From the NCBI GenBank assembly GCA_002238445.1, contig MPML01000001.1, positions 186,001-250,000 on the forward strand: a DNA stretch of 64,000 bases, given 5' to 3'. Source of the DNA: Caldilineaceae bacterium bin5. Its GTDB lineage: Bacteria > Chloroflexota > Anaerolineae > Caldilineales > Caldilineaceae. Position 1 is the first letter of the stretch. Every line of letters starts with the position of its first letter. Below, one piece after another: positions 8,323-18,290 of this stretch. The position numbers and the translations under genes are program-made. The notes under the pieces are model-generated. The model worked only from the letters and a program-made list of their open reading frames with translations, did not search any database and was not told the origin of the DNA.

Positions 8323-10197
8323 ATGTTGCGGGTTAAAGTTGTCTGTACAATTGGGCCGACCAGTACCGATCCCGATATCCTCGCCCAGATGATTGACGCG
8401 GGCATGAATGTTGCACGCATCAATATGAGCCATGGCGATCATGATTTTCACGCCCGCAACATTCACACGATTCGTGAGATTGCTCAGGAGCGCAACCGAC
8501 CGGTAGCTATTCTGGTTGATTTGCAAGGACCGAAACTGCGGGTGGGCCAGATGCAATCGGGGGGCGTGCCGCTCGTATCGGGCGAAGAGTTGATTCTCAC
8601 GACCGAGGAGATCATCGGCGAGCCGGGACGCATACCGATACAGAATAAAGAGGTGCCGGGCAGCATCGAGTCCGGCCGGGGGGCGTCAGAGTCGAATGCG
8701 TCCGGCGAGTTACATGAGCGAATCTTGCTGGATGACGGGCTGCTGGAATTGGAAGTGCTCGATGCGACAGAGACGACCGTGCGGACGCGGGTAGTTGTCG
8801 GCGGCATCCTGGAAGATCGCAAGGGAATGAACCTTCCGCAGACAAAGCTGACCGTTCCTTCGATGACTGAGAAGGATCGCGTTGATGTCGATTTTGCGCT
8901 GGAACATCAGGCCGACTGGATTGCCCTCAGCTTTGTACGCACGGCAGATGATGTCCATGCGTTGCGAAAGGTGGTGCAGAGTAAAGCGCCGCTGGGCCGG
9001 GCCACGCCGATAATTTCCAAAATAGAAAAGCCGGAGGCGGTCGAGAATATCGAGGAGATCATCCAGGCATCGGACGGCCTGATGGTGGCGCGCGGGGACC
9101 TGGGAATTGAGACAAGTCCGGAAGCGGTGCCGATGATCCAGAAGATGATTATCGCCCGTTGTATTGACACCGATAAACCGGTTATCACAGCGACGCAGAT
9201 GCTGGACTCGATGATTCGCAATCCGCGGCCTACGCGCGCGGAGGCAAGCGACGTTGCCAATGCAGTGCTGGATGGCAGCGACGCCATCATGCTCTCCGGC
9301 GAGACGGCTGCGGGTATGTATCCGGTAGAGTCGGTGCAGACAATGGTGAATATTTCCAAAGAGGCGGAGCGAGTGCGCCGTGTCACGCAGCCACACTACC
9401 GACCTTCTCAGCAGGCGGTGGATGGCTTTTTCGGCACTGAGGCGGCCGATTCCGAACAGGAGCAGGAGCCAGGCTTCGGTGATGCGCCGACGGTCGCGGA
9501 AGCAGTCAGTCAGGCCACGGTGGAGACCGCGCAGAACGTAGGAGCCGCGGCCATCATTGCTCCAACTGCCAGGGGGGCGACTGCCAAGAAACTGGCCCGC
9601 TTCCGGCCGTCAGTCCCAATCATCGCGGTCACGCCCAGCCACCTTGTATATCGACAGCTAGCCCTTTTCTGGGGTGTCTATCCTCTGATGGGCCAGCGAA
9701 TGAATACGATTGACGAAATGTTGGAGGATGCGGTGCGGATCGCTTTGCGGGCCGGCTTCGTCCAGCAGGGCGATGTGACAGTCGTGACCGGCGGGGTGGT
9801 GGGAGGCGTGCCAGGTGCAACAAATCTGATGACGGTTCGCCGAATCGCCAAGGTGTTGATGAACGGCCAAGGCGTAGGCAACCGCCGTATGAGCGGCCGC
9901 GTTGTGCGCTTGAAACCGGGGCAGGATCCCCATGATCAGCAACTGCAGCACCGGATGATGACCACGCAGGACATTCTGGTTGCTGAGGAGTTGGACAGGG
10001 TCAGTACGGAGTTGGTTTACCATGCCGGGGGTTTGATCACGGCTGAGTCGGCGCCCGACAGTATTGCGGCACTAGCGGCGGTGGAGTTGGGCATTCCGGC
10101 GATTTTGCAGGCGACCGGCGACTGGGACGAGTTAGAGGACGGCCAGACGATTGTCATCGATGCCAGAACCGGCAATGTTTACGAGTGGGATCTGTAA
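8323..10197 (+). CDS. pyk: Pyruvate kinase with C-terminal PEP-utiliser-like domain
   Basis: 624 residues. Catalyses PEP + ADP to pyruvate + ATP, the last step of glycolysis, in the cytosol. The N terminus (VKVVCTIGPTS, NMSHGDH), the catalytic lysine in SKIEKPEAVENI near 233, the Mg site MVARGDLGIE and the signature TATQMLDSMIRNPRPTRAEASDVANA are all present. Past about residue 500 comes an extra domain of the PPDK phosphohistidine type found in Bacillus pyruvate kinases. Its usual SHAAI histidine motif is replaced by ESAPDSIAAL, so no phosphohistidine is expected. It stops 20 bp from the convergent MFS gene. Its last approximately 620 bp are duplicated downstream as a pseudogene. Confidence 0.95.
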   Translation: MLRVKVVCTIGPTSTDPDILAQMIDAGMNVARINMSHGDHDFHARNIHTIREIAQERNRPVAILVDLQGPKLRVGQMQSGGVPLVSGEELILTTEEIIGEPGRIPIQNKEVPGSIESGRGASESNASGELHERILLDDGLLELEVLDATETTVRTRVVVGGILEDRKGMNLPQTKLTVPSMTEKDRVDVDFALEHQADWIALSFVRTADDVHALRKVVQSKAPLGRATPIISKIEKPEAVENIEEIIQASDGLMVARGDLGIETSPEAVPMIQKMIIARCIDTDKPVITATQMLDSMIRNPRPTRAEASDVANAVLDGSDAIMLSGETAAGMYPVESVQTMVNISKEAERVRRVTQPHYRPSQQAVDGFFGTEAADSEQEQEPGFGDAPTVAEAVSQATVETAQNVGAAAIIAPTARGATAKKLARFRPSVPIIAVTPSHLVYRQLALFWGVYPLMGQRMNTIDEMLEDAVRIALRAGFVQQGDVTVVTGGVVGGVPGATNLMTVRRIAKVLMNGQGVGNRRMSGRVVRLKPGQDPHDQQLQHRMMTTQDILVAEELDRVSTELVYHAGGLITAESAPDSIAALAAVELGIPAILQATGDWDELEDGQTIVIDARTGNVYEWDL

Positions 10198-10217
10198 GAG
10201 ATTGACATTGGAGCAGC

Positions 10218-11612
10218 TCAGACAACGGCAGGGGGCTCGTTGCCTGATTCAGCAATAGCGCGACGCACGTCCACGCGTAGAAGCAGAACAATCCCAACGA
10301 CAAAAAAGAGAATGATGGAAACGATCGCCGGGCGCAGGCTGCCGGTGAACTGGTTGACCAGGCCGAAAGCGAGCGGGCCAAGCCAGGAGGTTCCGCGCTC
10401 GCTGACTTCGTAGATGGAGAAGAATTCAGACTCCTTGCCCGGCGGAATCATGTTTGCAAAGAGGCCGCGGCTGACCGCCTGCGTGCCACCCATCACCAGG
10501 GCAATACATCCTCCAAGAATCCAGAACTCCAAGAAGCGGCTCTCCCCTCGCAGGCCCAGATAAGCGTAGATCACGACCAGAGTCCAGACGATCAGGCCGG
10601 CGGTAATCGCTTTTTTGGCGCCGATGCGCATCGCGATTTTGCCAAATAGGAGCGCGCCTCCATAGGCAACGAACTGTATCATCAGAATTACCTGGGTGAG
10701 CATGCCCTGCTCGAACTCCAAACCTCCGCGGACGAGCGGGGCGGTGGCAAAGATTGACGCGGCGGCGAATACAGTTTGGATTCCATCGTTATAGAGCAGG
10801 TAGGCGATCAGGAAACGGATGGTATGGGGGTAGCGCGCGGCTTCGCTGAACGTTTCGATCAGCTGCTTGATGCCGGTCGACAGATAGTTCTGGCCGCGAG
10901 GTAGCGCGCTGGCGATGGCTCGCGAACGCAACAGCTTCCAGGTAACGAATGACCAGCTAAACCACCAGAGCCCGCCGGAGAACAGATTGATTCGCACTGC
11001 CAGATTGGAGTCGATTCCGATTGTGTCGCGCATCAGATAGAGAGCCAGATTGAGGGTCAACAGAATGCCACCCCCCAGGTAGCCCAGCGCGTAGCCCACC
11101 GAGGACACGCGGTCGCGTTCGTCGGGGTCGGCTATGTCCGGCAGAAAGGCATTGTAAAAGACGGCGGCAGCTCCAAAACAGAAATTAGCGACGATGAATA
11201 GCAGGGCGCCCAGCCACCAGGTCGGGGCAGTAATGAAGAACATGAACATGGTGGCGATGGAGCCGGAGACGGCGAAAACCTGCATAAGCTTCTTGCGCAG
11301 GTTGGAATAGTCGGCGATGGCGCCAAGAATTGGCAGGAACAGCACCTGCAGGATGACGGAAATCGTGATGCAATAGGAGAACAGGGAATACGGGGCGACG
11401 GGGATGCCCAGGAGGCGGGCCAGCCCATCGGGACCGGCCGCCTGCACTGTCAGGTTTGAAACGTATGGTCCGAGAAAGACGGAACCAACTGTTACCGAAA
11501 AGGCGGAATTTGCCCAGTCATAGAAGTACCAGCCGACTTGCTCGCGGCGGTTGTCCTGTTTTGTTGCGCGCGCGGAAGTCTGCTTCGGGTTAGTTGGCGA
11601 TACAGTGGGCAT
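10218..11612 (-). CDS. MFS transporter, UMF1/Atg22-like (copy 1)
   Basis: 464 residues, about a dozen hydrophobic segments, starting with the family-typical REQVGWYFYDWANSAFSVTV. The UMF1 (unknown MFS) family resembles yeast vacuolar effluxer Atg22; bacterial substrates are unknown. The start is supported by AGGAG six bases upstream. It converges on pyk and has a full-length paralogue at 12310-13704 that matches it at most positions. A polytopic inner-membrane exporter is the safe call. Confidence 0.85.
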   Translation of the reverse strand: MPTVSPTNPKQTSARATKQDNRREQVGWYFYDWANSAFSVTVGSVFLGPYVSNLTVQAAGPDGLARLLGIPVAPYSLFSYCITISVILQVLFLPILGAIADYSNLRKKLMQVFAVSGSIATMFMFFITAPTWWLGALLFIVANFCFGAAAVFYNAFLPDIADPDERDRVSSVGYALGYLGGGILLTLNLALYLMRDTIGIDSNLAVRINLFSGGLWWFSWSFVTWKLLRSRAIASALPRGQNYLSTGIKQLIETFSEAARYPHTIRFLIAYLLYNDGIQTVFAAASIFATAPLVRGGLEFEQGMLTQVILMIQFVAYGGALLFGKIAMRIGAKKAITAGLIVWTLVVIYAYLGLRGESRFLEFWILGGCIALVMGGTQAVSRGLFANMIPPGKESEFFSIYEVSERGTSWLGPLAFGLVNQFTGSLRPAIVSIILFFVVGIVLLLRVDVRRAIAESGNEPPAVV

Positions 11613-11631
11613 CAGGTGCTCCTAAGTGACT

Positions 11632-12287
11632 GGCGCGGCCGACAGCGTGCCCACGGTCAGGGAGGTCCTTAGCAAGATACTGGCCCTGTTCCCCGCGTCT
11701 GTTGCCATTATCGCGGTAACGCCGAACCACCTGAAATGCCGGAGTCCAGCCATTAATGGGTGCGTCTGTCCAATGATGGGCCAGGGGATGAACGCGATCG
11801 ACGAAGTGTTGGAAGAGGCAGTGCGCATCGGGTTTGGCGAAATGTTTAACCGGAGATGAGATGCCACGGTCGTTACCAGCGGCGTTAGCGGGTTGGCGCA
11901 GAGTGGACCACATCTTATGACCGTTGGCCACATCGACAAGGTGTTGATTTACGGACAGGGCTTGGGCACATCCGCTGTAAGAGAGGCCGCGTCATGCGTC
12001 TGAAGCCAGGGAGGGATCCCATTGAACTGCTGTTGCAGCCCTCCTTGATGACCACACAAGACATTCTGGAGGCGAGGGAGTTGACCACTGACAGCACAGA
12101 GCCGGTTTACCATGCTGGAGTACCGGGCAAGGCAAGGTTGACGCTCGACCGCATTGCGCTCACGGCGGGCTGCGGCATTGGGCATCCAGCTATCCCACAA
12201 GCCATAGGGGACTGGGGCCAACTGGTCGACGTCCGGACTACCGTCAACGATGCCAGAGCCGGCACTATCTTCGAGTGGGATCGGTAG
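11632..12287 (+). pseudogene. Pyruvate kinase C-terminal remnant
   Basis: Aligns with the last approximately 200 codons of pyk: IIAVTPNHL, MMGQGMNAIDEVLEEAVRIG, then TTQDIL, YHAG and the ending IFEWDR, against IIAVTPSHL, LMGQRMNTIDEMLEDAVRIA and VYEWDL in pyk. It has an in-frame TGA (11857-11859) where pyk has Gly, and a frameshift near 11975-11995. It lacks the entire catalytic barrel, so it cannot make an enzyme. It is the decayed half of the tandem duplication. Confidence 0.9.
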
Positions 12288-12309
12288 ATAGGGCGTCAGA
12301 TTGTAAGGC

Positions 12310-13704
12310 TCAGATGACTGCCGGCGCCTTGTTGCCAGATTCTTCTATTGCCAGACGTACGTCCACGCGCAGAAGCAGGAGAAGCCCAACGACAAAGAAG
12401 AGAATAATCGATAATATGGCAGGACGCAGGCTACCCGAAAACTGGTTAACCAGGCCGAATGCCAGCGGGCCGAGCCAGGAGGTTCCGCGCTCGCTGACTT
12501 CGTAGATGGAAAAGAATTCAGCCTCCTTGCCCTGCGGTATCATGTTGGCGAAGAGGCTGCGGCTGACAGCCTGTGTGCCTCCCATCACCAGGGCAATAAA
12601 TGCTCCCAGAATCCAGAACTCCAGGATTCGGTTCTCCCCTCGCAGGCCCAGGTAGGCATAGATAACCACCACGGTCCAGATCACCAGGCCGATGACAAGC
12701 GCCCGTTTGGCGCCGATTCGTATCGCGATCCTGCCGAACAGGAGCGCGCCTCCGAAGGCAACGAACTGTATCATCAGAATGATCTGCGTGAGCATGCCCT
12801 GCTCGATGCCCAGCCCTCCCTGGATGAGGGGAGCAGCAGCAAAGATCGCGGCAGACGCAAACACTGTCTGGATTCCATCGTTATACAGTAGGTAGGCGAG
12901 CAGAAAACGGATGGTATGGGGGTATTTCGCGGTTTCTTTGAAGGTAGTCCAAAGCTGTTTGAGACCGGTCGACAGATAGGTCTCGCCGGGAGGAAGCGCT
13001 TTGGCGATGTCTCGCGATTGCAACAACCTCCAGGTAACGAACGACCAGCCGAACCACCACAACCCGGCGGAGAAGAGATTGATGCGCACAGCCATACCGG
13101 AATCGATGCCGATGGTGTCGCGCATCAGGAAGAGAACCAGATTAAGGGTGAGTAGAATGCCGCCGCCCAAGTAGCCCAGCGCCCAGCCCACTGACGACAC
13201 GCGGTCGCGTTCGTCGGGTTCGGCGATATCGGGAAGAAAGGCATTGTAAAACACGATGGCAGCGCCGAAGCACAGATTAGCGACGATAAATAGAAGACAT
13301 CCCAACCACCAGGTTTGGTCGGTAACGAAAAACATGAACATCGTAACGACGGAACCGGCGACGGCGAAAATCTGCAAGAGCCTTTTGCGCAGGCTGGAGT
13401 AGTCGGCAATGGCACCAAGAATCGGCAGGAACAACACCTGGAGGATGACTGAAATCGTAATGCAGTATGAGACCAGGGAATATGGGGCGATGGGGATGCC
13501 GAGAAGACGGACGAGGCCATCAGGGCCGGCCGCCTGTTCGGTCAGGCTCGATACATACGGGCCGAGAAAGACGGCGCCAACGGTTGTCGAGAAGGCGGAA
13601 TTTGCCCAATCATAGAAGTACCAGCCGAACTGCTCACGGCGGTTGCCCGGCTGCGGTGCGGGCGCAGGCGTCTGATTGGGGTCGACTGACGATTCTGTGG
13701 CCAT
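12310..13704 (-). CDS. MFS transporter, UMF1/Atg22-like (copy 2)
   Basis: 464 residues from ATG 13704, which has AGGAG six bases upstream exactly as in copy 1; a longer reading to 13734 lacks that support. The sequence REQFGWYFYDWANSAFSTTV and the full set of membrane segments are retained with no frame breaks. Only scattered substitutions relative to copy 1 are seen, many conservative, which suggests the protein is still under selection. Substrate unknown. Convergent with the pyk remnant. Confidence 0.85.
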   Translation of the reverse strand: MATESSVDPNQTPAPAPQPGNRREQFGWYFYDWANSAFSTTVGAVFLGPYVSSLTEQAAGPDGLVRLLGIPIAPYSLVSYCITISVILQVLFLPILGAIADYSSLRKRLLQIFAVAGSVVTMFMFFVTDQTWWLGCLLFIVANLCFGAAIVFYNAFLPDIAEPDERDRVSSVGWALGYLGGGILLTLNLVLFLMRDTIGIDSGMAVRINLFSAGLWWFGWSFVTWRLLQSRDIAKALPPGETYLSTGLKQLWTTFKETAKYPHTIRFLLAYLLYNDGIQTVFASAAIFAAAPLIQGGLGIEQGMLTQIILMIQFVAFGGALLFGRIAIRIGAKRALVIGLVIWTVVVIYAYLGLRGENRILEFWILGAFIALVMGGTQAVSRSLFANMIPQGKEAEFFSIYEVSERGTSWLGPLAFGLVNQFSGSLRPAILSIILFFVVGLLLLLRVDVRLAIEESGNKAPAVI

Positions 13705-13779
13705 CAGGTGCTCCTCGATGACTGACGCGGCCAATGGGAAAGCCGCGTTCAGTGCCGCTAGACGCCTGTAAGACGGGGC

Positions 13780-15120
13780 CTAGGGCAGCTGGGGTTCGCC
13801 GTAAAGGGTATCGCCGTGGAGTTCATCCAGGCGGACGGGGGTGATTTTGTTGCCGAGGTCGAGGCCCGCAGGCGCCTGGGCCATCACGCGCAGGTAGTTG
13901 TCGGTCAGGCCGTTCAATAGAACCGTGTCGGCCTGGTCTGTCAGTTGCTGACCGCTGCCCTCCCACAGGACGGGACGCGTTGTGCCGACATTTCTGATCC
14001 GCTCCAGTTGGCCGGTGCGCGCCGCGACCTGGTGCATGCGCCGGGAGCGCTCCTGCTTGCTCGCTTTCGGTACCTGGCCGTCAAAACTCGCCGCGGCGGT
14101 GCCGGCGCGGGGGCTGAAGGGGAAAATATGTGCGTGGGCAAAACGCATTTCCTCGACGAAATGCAGCCCCTCTTCAAAGTCGGCGTCAGTTTCCCCCGGG
14201 AAACCGACGATCAGATCGGTTGTAATGATCAGATCGGGGATGGTTGCGCGGGCATCGGCGACAAGTTTGCGGAAACTGGCAACGGTGCAGCGCCGGGCCA
14301 TGCGGCGCAGTTGGGCGTCGGTGCCGGCCTGCAGAGGCAGATGCAGGTGCGGGCACAGCCGTCCGGGCCAGCGCTGCCACAGGTCAAAGAATCCGTCGGC
14401 CAACTCCCATGGCTCGAGGCTGCTGAGGCGCAGGCGGGCAATGTCGGTATCGGTGAGGATGGCGGCAGTCAACTCCTTGAGATCGGTACTGGAGCTGCCG
14501 GGCAGGTCTCTCCCGTAGGCGCCGAGGTGGACACCGGTGATAACGGCTTCGCGGTAGCCGCTTTCCACAAGCTCCTGAACCTCTTGTACGACATCTGCGG
14601 TCGGACGGCTGCGGCTGTCGCCGCGCAGTGCGGTTACGATGCAGAATGTGCAGCGGTTCTGGCAGCCGTCCTGGACCTTGACAAAGGCGCGTGTACGGCC
14701 TCCATCTTCGCCAGCGTGTGCGGGCGAGAAGGGTGTTCCGTGCGGCTGAATGCGGGCCAGGTCGTCTGGATCGGAGAATTGCGCGCTCCAGGGTTCCAGT
14801 AGTGTGTGCAGCGTCTCTTTGGCCTGGTTGTCGGCGACGAGTTCGACGCCGGGCAGCTGGGCGCTCTCCTGGGGGGCCAGTGTCGCGTAGCAGCCGGTTA
14901 ATGCGATACGGGCGTTGGGGTTGCGCTTGTGCAGGTGACGCGAGGCTTGGCGGCTTTTGCGTGCGGCCTGGGCTGTGACTGCGCAGGTGTTGAGCACAAT
15001 CACGTGCGCATCTTCGGGACGGCCGACGATGCGGTGACCGGCCGCGCTGAGGCGGCCTGCCAGTGAACTGTTTTCGCTGAAGTTGAGCCGGCAGCCCAGT
15101 TGGTCAAGAAAAACGCGCAT
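13780..15120 (-). CDS. mtaB: tRNA t6A37 methylthiotransferase MtaB
   Basis: 446 residues. Converts N6-threonylcarbamoyladenosine at tRNA position 37 to its 2-methylthio form, using two [4Fe-4S] clusters. The N-terminal UPF0004 domain has its three cysteines (C10 in GCRLNFSE, C46 in NTCAVT, C77 in TGCYA). The radical SAM motif is C153-x3-C157-x2-C160 (GCQNRCTFC). A TRAM-like tail closes the protein. The start [13 protein letters not shown] is at the expected distance from C10. Divergent from the TIM-barrel gene, sharing a 123-bp intergenic region. Confidence 0.92.
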   Translation of the reverse strand: MRVFLDQLGCRLNFSENSSLAGRLSAAGHRIVGRPEDAHVIVLNTCAVTAQAARKSRQASRHLHKRNPNARIALTGCYATLAPQESAQLPGVELVADNQAKETLHTLLEPWSAQFSDPDDLARIQPHGTPFSPAHAGEDGGRTRAFVKVQDGCQNRCTFCIVTALRGDSRSRPTADVVQEVQELVESGYREAVITGVHLGAYGRDLPGSSSTDLKELTAAILTDTDIARLRLSSLEPWELADGFFDLWQRWPGRLCPHLHLPLQAGTDAQLRRMARRCTVASFRKLVADARATIPDLIITTDLIVGFPGETDADFEEGLHFVEEMRFAHAHIFPFSPRAGTAAASFDGQVPKASKQERSRRMHQVAARTGQLERIRNVGTTRPVLWEGSGQQLTDQADTVLLNGLTDNYLRVMAQAPAGLDLGNKITPVRLDELHGDTLYGEPQLP

Positions 15121-15207
15121 GGTTTGCAGCTAATGGCTGGTTGGCAGCGGCTGCTCTTGGTCTGTGAAAAATGCCACTGATGATAACAGGATAACATAGA
15201 ACTATTC

Positions 15208-15236
15208 TTATCATTTAATGCTGAATCAGTTATACT
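15208..15236 (+). promoter_or_regulatory. Sigma-70-type promoter giving a leaderless transcript
   Basis: TTATCA (15208-15213), a 17-bp spacer, then TATACT (15231-15236). Start of transcription 6-7 bases later would fall at 15242-15244, on the ATG of the TIM-barrel gene, and no Shine-Dalgarno precedes that ATG. Confidence 0.55.
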
Positions 15237-15243
15237 TCTATGT

Positions 15244-16068
15244 ATGAAACTGTCACTTTCGGTGCGGGTCGCGGAGAGCTTCAGCAACAAGCGGGTGAGC
15301 ACAATCCCGTTAGGAGACCTGGCGCGCATTGCGGCCGACGCAGGATACGAAGCCCTCTGTATGCGGGCGTCGGTTGTGGGTGTTCACAGTGCGGCCGGCA
15401 CAGCCGCGCGCGTGAGGCGAACGGTGGCAGAGCAGGGTCTGTCCATATCGATGATCACGGCCGATTTCCCTGTCCCTGAAAACAACGCGGAAGGGCCGCT
15501 CAGTTTGCGGCGGATCACCCCTTCTCTCGATTTGGCCGAGGCGTTGGGGGCGGACTTGATTCGCATCTGCATGAAGCAGGAAGAGGACATAGTCCACGCG
15601 CAGCGGGCCGCCGACGAGGCGCGCGAGCGGGAAATCCGCCTGGCTCATCAGAGCCACACGCGCAGCCTGTTCGAAACGGTCGATGGGTCGGTGGAGGTGC
15701 TGAAGGCTGTGGGGCGGCCAAACTTCGGTATCATATATGAGCCGGCCAATCTAGCGCTGTGCGGCCAGGCGTACGGTGAGGAAACTTTACGCGCATTTCA
15801 GCCCTGGCTATTCAACGTTTATGTGCAGAACCACACGCCGGAGCCGGACGGTCTGCAGCCAATGGAGACGTGGACGCGGGGAACGGTTATGTCCACGATG
15901 CGGCCGTTGGACGCGCCCGGCGGCATCGACTTTTCCTCCATCTTCGACGGTTTGCGGGCAATCGGCTACGATGGCTCCGTGACCATGCACCAGGCTTTCG
16001 GCGGGGACATGACGCCGGAAGAGGCGACCCGGCGCACGGCAGCATTTTTGGGAGGGCTGATGGGGTAG
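15244..16068 (+). CDS. Xylose-isomerase-like TIM-barrel protein
   Basis: 274 residues of the sugar phosphate isomerase/epimerase (AP endonuclease 2-like) superfamily. MKLSLSVRVAESF opens strand one, and acidic and histidine ligands appear in GIIYEPANLALCG, VQNHTP and VTMHQAFGGD, as expected for a metal-binding barrel. Members include hydroxypyruvate isomerase, inosose dehydratase and sugar epimerases; which applies here is not visible. The gene stands alone, divergent from mtaB, and appears to be translated from a leaderless message. Confidence 0.75.
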   Translation: MKLSLSVRVAESFSNKRVSTIPLGDLARIAADAGYEALCMRASVVGVHSAAGTAARVRRTVAEQGLSISMITADFPVPENNAEGPLSLRRITPSLDLAEALGADLIRICMKQEEDIVHAQRAADEAREREIRLAHQSHTRSLFETVDGSVEVLKAVGRPNFGIIYEPANLALCGQAYGEETLRAFQPWLFNVYVQNHTPEPDGLQPMETWTRGTVMSTMRPLDAPGGIDFSSIFDGLRAIGYDGSVTMHQAFGGDMTPEEATRRTAAFLGGLMG

Positions 16069-16182
16069 AGATCCGGCTCACACCTCCCAGTGTGCGAGCC
16101 ATGTGCAGGGAATTCCGGTTTTCTGAGCGATCCACGTGTCAGACGATTGAGTCTGAGCCTATAACAGAATAGGAGTTTTTCA

Positions 16183-17655
16183 ATGACGAAAAAACAGGCC
16201 AACGCGAATTCTTCGGCGCAGGAAGCTAGCAGTTCTAGTAAACAGTCCCAGTCTCGCTCCACAGCAGACGAGCCAATCGCAAACAACCCTTCGCTTGCAA
16301 TTGTCGACTCTGCTTCTCCGTCCATAACCCGTACTACTGAGCAGCATCCGCCTTCGAACTCCCATCCAACAGAAATAGAATCAGAGCCTACGCATTCGCA
16401 TGCTGTCCAGCGCGCGAGCGCGTACTCGGTGGCCCAGGAGCAACTGACGCGCGTCGCCAATGCAATGAATCTTGACGACGATATGCTCGAATACCTGTGT
16501 GTGCCCCGCCGGGAATTGATCGTTCACTTTCCGGTGGTGATGGATGACGATACGATTCGCATGTTCACTGGTTTCCGTGTGCATCACAACACGGCGTTGG
16601 GGCCGACAAAAGGGGGGATCCGTTACCATCCGGATGTGTCCCTGGACGAATCACGGGCACTGGCCATGTGGATGACGTGGAAATGCGCGTTGATGAATCT
16701 GCCCTATGGCGGCGCCAAGGGCGGTGTCATCGTCAACCCCAAGGAACTCTCGGAGAAGGAATTACAGGCGATGACGCGGCGCTACACCACGGAAATCAGT
16801 CTCTTCATCGGGCCGGAGATTGACATTCCCGCGCCGGACGTGGGTACGGATTCGAAAGTGATGGCCTGGATCATGGACACGTATTCCATGAATAGAGGTT
16901 ATTCCGTGCCTGCCGTGACGACCGGCAAGCCCCTGGCTGTGGGCGGCTCTGCGGGCCGGGAATACGCCACCGGACTGGGCATCACATACGTAACCAGGGC
17001 GATGCTGCGCCGCCGCCTGGGCCTTAATTTGGAAGATACAACGGTAGCCATACAGGGGTTTGGCAATGTGGGCAGTTGGACCGCGCGCGCCATGCATGAA
17101 CGGGGCGCGAAGGTCGTAGCCGTCAGTGATGTCAGCGGCGCGGTGTATGACGAGCGGGGCCTGGACCCACGCCATCTAAAGCATTACGCTGAGGAGACAG
17201 GGACGGTCGTCGGCTATCCGCGTGCGGACGCTTTGACAAAAGAGGAGTTGCTGGAGCTGAAGGTGGATGTGCTGGTTCCGGCGGCATTGGAGGGGCAGAT
17301 CACCAAGGAGAACGCGGACAAGATCAATGCCCGGGTCATCGCCGAGGGCGCGAACGGGCCGAGCACGCCGGAGGCTGACCGCATTCTGGAAGCGAAGGGG
17401 GTCCTGATCATTCCGGATATTCTGTGCAATGCTGGCGGTGTTGTGGTCAGTTACTTTGAATGGGTGCAGGATTTGCAGGCCTTTTCCTGGGACGAGAGCG
17501 AGATCCGGCACCAGATGAAACGGAAGCTGCTGGAGAATCTGGACGACGTACTGGCGATCACCGTTCAGACCGGCCAGGACTTGAGGACTGCAGCCTATAC
17601 AATTGCCATCCAGCGAATAGTGGATGCGGTCAAGTATCGGGGTATCTATCCGTAG
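16183..17655 (+). CDS. gdhA: Glu/Leu/Phe/Val dehydrogenase, probably glutamate dehydrogenase, with N-terminal extension
   Basis: 490 residues. Oxidative deamination of glutamate (or reverse amination of 2-oxoglutarate) with NAD(P). The catalytic region [11 protein letters not shown]...[14 protein letters not shown] and the Rossmann motif GFGNVG near 291 are intact. Homologues start near residue 80 here ([14 protein letters not shown]). The first approximately 78 residues are rich in Ser, Gln, Thr and Pro with no fold visible. The ATG at 16183 has a clear AGGAG seven to eight bases upstream, so the extension is likely translated. Cofactor preference not assigned. Confidence 0.92.
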   Translation: MTKKQANANSSAQEASSSSKQSQSRSTADEPIANNPSLAIVDSASPSITRTTEQHPPSNSHPTEIESEPTHSHAVQRASAYSVAQEQLTRVANAMNLDDDMLEYLCVPRRELIVHFPVVMDDDTIRMFTGFRVHHNTALGPTKGGIRYHPDVSLDESRALAMWMTWKCALMNLPYGGAKGGVIVNPKELSEKELQAMTRRYTTEISLFIGPEIDIPAPDVGTDSKVMAWIMDTYSMNRGYSVPAVTTGKPLAVGGSAGREYATGLGITYVTRAMLRRRLGLNLEDTTVAIQGFGNVGSWTARAMHERGAKVVAVSDVSGAVYDERGLDPRHLKHYAEETGTVVGYPRADALTKEELLELKVDVLVPAALEGQITKENADKINARVIAEGANGPSTPEADRILEAKGVLIIPDILCNAGGVVVSYFEWVQDLQAFSWDESEIRHQMKRKLLENLDDVLAITVQTGQDLRTAAYTIAIQRIVDAVKYRGIYP

Positions 17656-17972
17656 AGGGTGGTGCTGCACGGCAGCATGTAACTTATCGGGACAAAACTG
17701 ATGGAGTGGAGCCGCAGGATAGGCTAGTCGCTGACGCGTCGGAAGCATTGGCCAGAAGAGAATTCGGCATTTGTGAAGTAGCCGACGCGGACAGCGACTG
17801 TTTTGTGGTCATGGCACTCGATGACTGTGTCGGATGCGATGGCCTTGACTATGCGAAATCAATTTGCGATAACGCAGTGCAGACGGGCATTGGGATCTTA
17901 AGCTGTCGCGGGCTCTCTACGTAGCTGCATTCAACAGCGTGAACAGGTCAACGGATTGCTGAATCTCCCCGA
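17656..17972. other. Intergenic, no gene recognised
   Basis: 317 bp between gdhA and the MNT gene. An open frame on the + strand overlaps the gdhA end and runs to 17924 with several cysteines, but it has no recognisable family, start or Shine-Dalgarno. No strong hairpin or promoter was found. Confidence 0.5.
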
Positions 17973-18290
17973 TTACTGCTCGGCCACCAGGACTATATAG
18001 TCGTGCATGATTTCGCGGTGAAAGGTCTCCGGCAGGCGCGCCCAATCGCGTGCCTCTACTATGAACGGGATGGTTGACTCGCGCAGGGCTTCCTCGAGGT
18101 CGACGAGCTTGCTGATTGGGATCTGCTCCAGTTCCGGACCGCGCAGAACCAGATCCAGATCGCTGCCGCCGTGACTGTGGCCGCTGACACGGCTGCCGTA
18201 AGCCCACACTTCGACGTCAGGCAGATGTGCACGCAGAATGTCCTCGAGCAAGTGCCGATGCCTTGGCTTCAAATGCAGCCGGTCAGTCAT
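17973..18290 (-). CDS. MNT-domain nucleotidyltransferase antitoxin (MntA-like)
   Basis: 105 residues, a minimal nucleotidyltransferase. G32-S33-x10-D44-x-D46 (YGSRVSGHSHGGSDLDL) is the exact GSX10DXD signature of MntA antitoxins, which silence the partner HEPN toxin by transferring AMP onto its tyrosine. Its ATG overlaps the end of the HEPN gene by 8 bp, so the two are translationally coupled. Good evidence for the family; activity is inferred. Confidence 0.85.
   Translation of the reverse strand: MTDRLHLKPRHRHLLEDILRAHLPDVEVWAYGSRVSGHSHGGSDLDLVLRGPELEQIPISKLVDLEEALRESTIPFIVEARDWARLPETFHREIMHDYIVLVAEQ

Larger units (their letters stand above)
9575..13720. repeat. Tandem segmental duplication: pyk 3' end + MFS gene, two units
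   Basis: Unit 1 runs from about 9575 (inside pyk) through the MFS gene to about 11630. Unit 2 runs from about 11632 through the pyk-like remnant and the second MFS gene to about 13720. Both units keep the same convergent order and nearly the same spacing between the pyk stop and the MFS stop (20 versus 22 bases). The sequence around both MFS starts is almost identical (ATCAGGTGCTCCT, then a TGACTG-CGCGGCC tract), which places the junction at about 11630. Unit 2's pyk part has decayed while its MFS gene remains open. Confidence 0.85.

Noticed and set aside
17688..17924. Cysteine-containing + strand frame after gdhA
   Set aside because: It is continuous with a shadow frame of gdhA and has no start signal; a decayed gene is possible but not shown.
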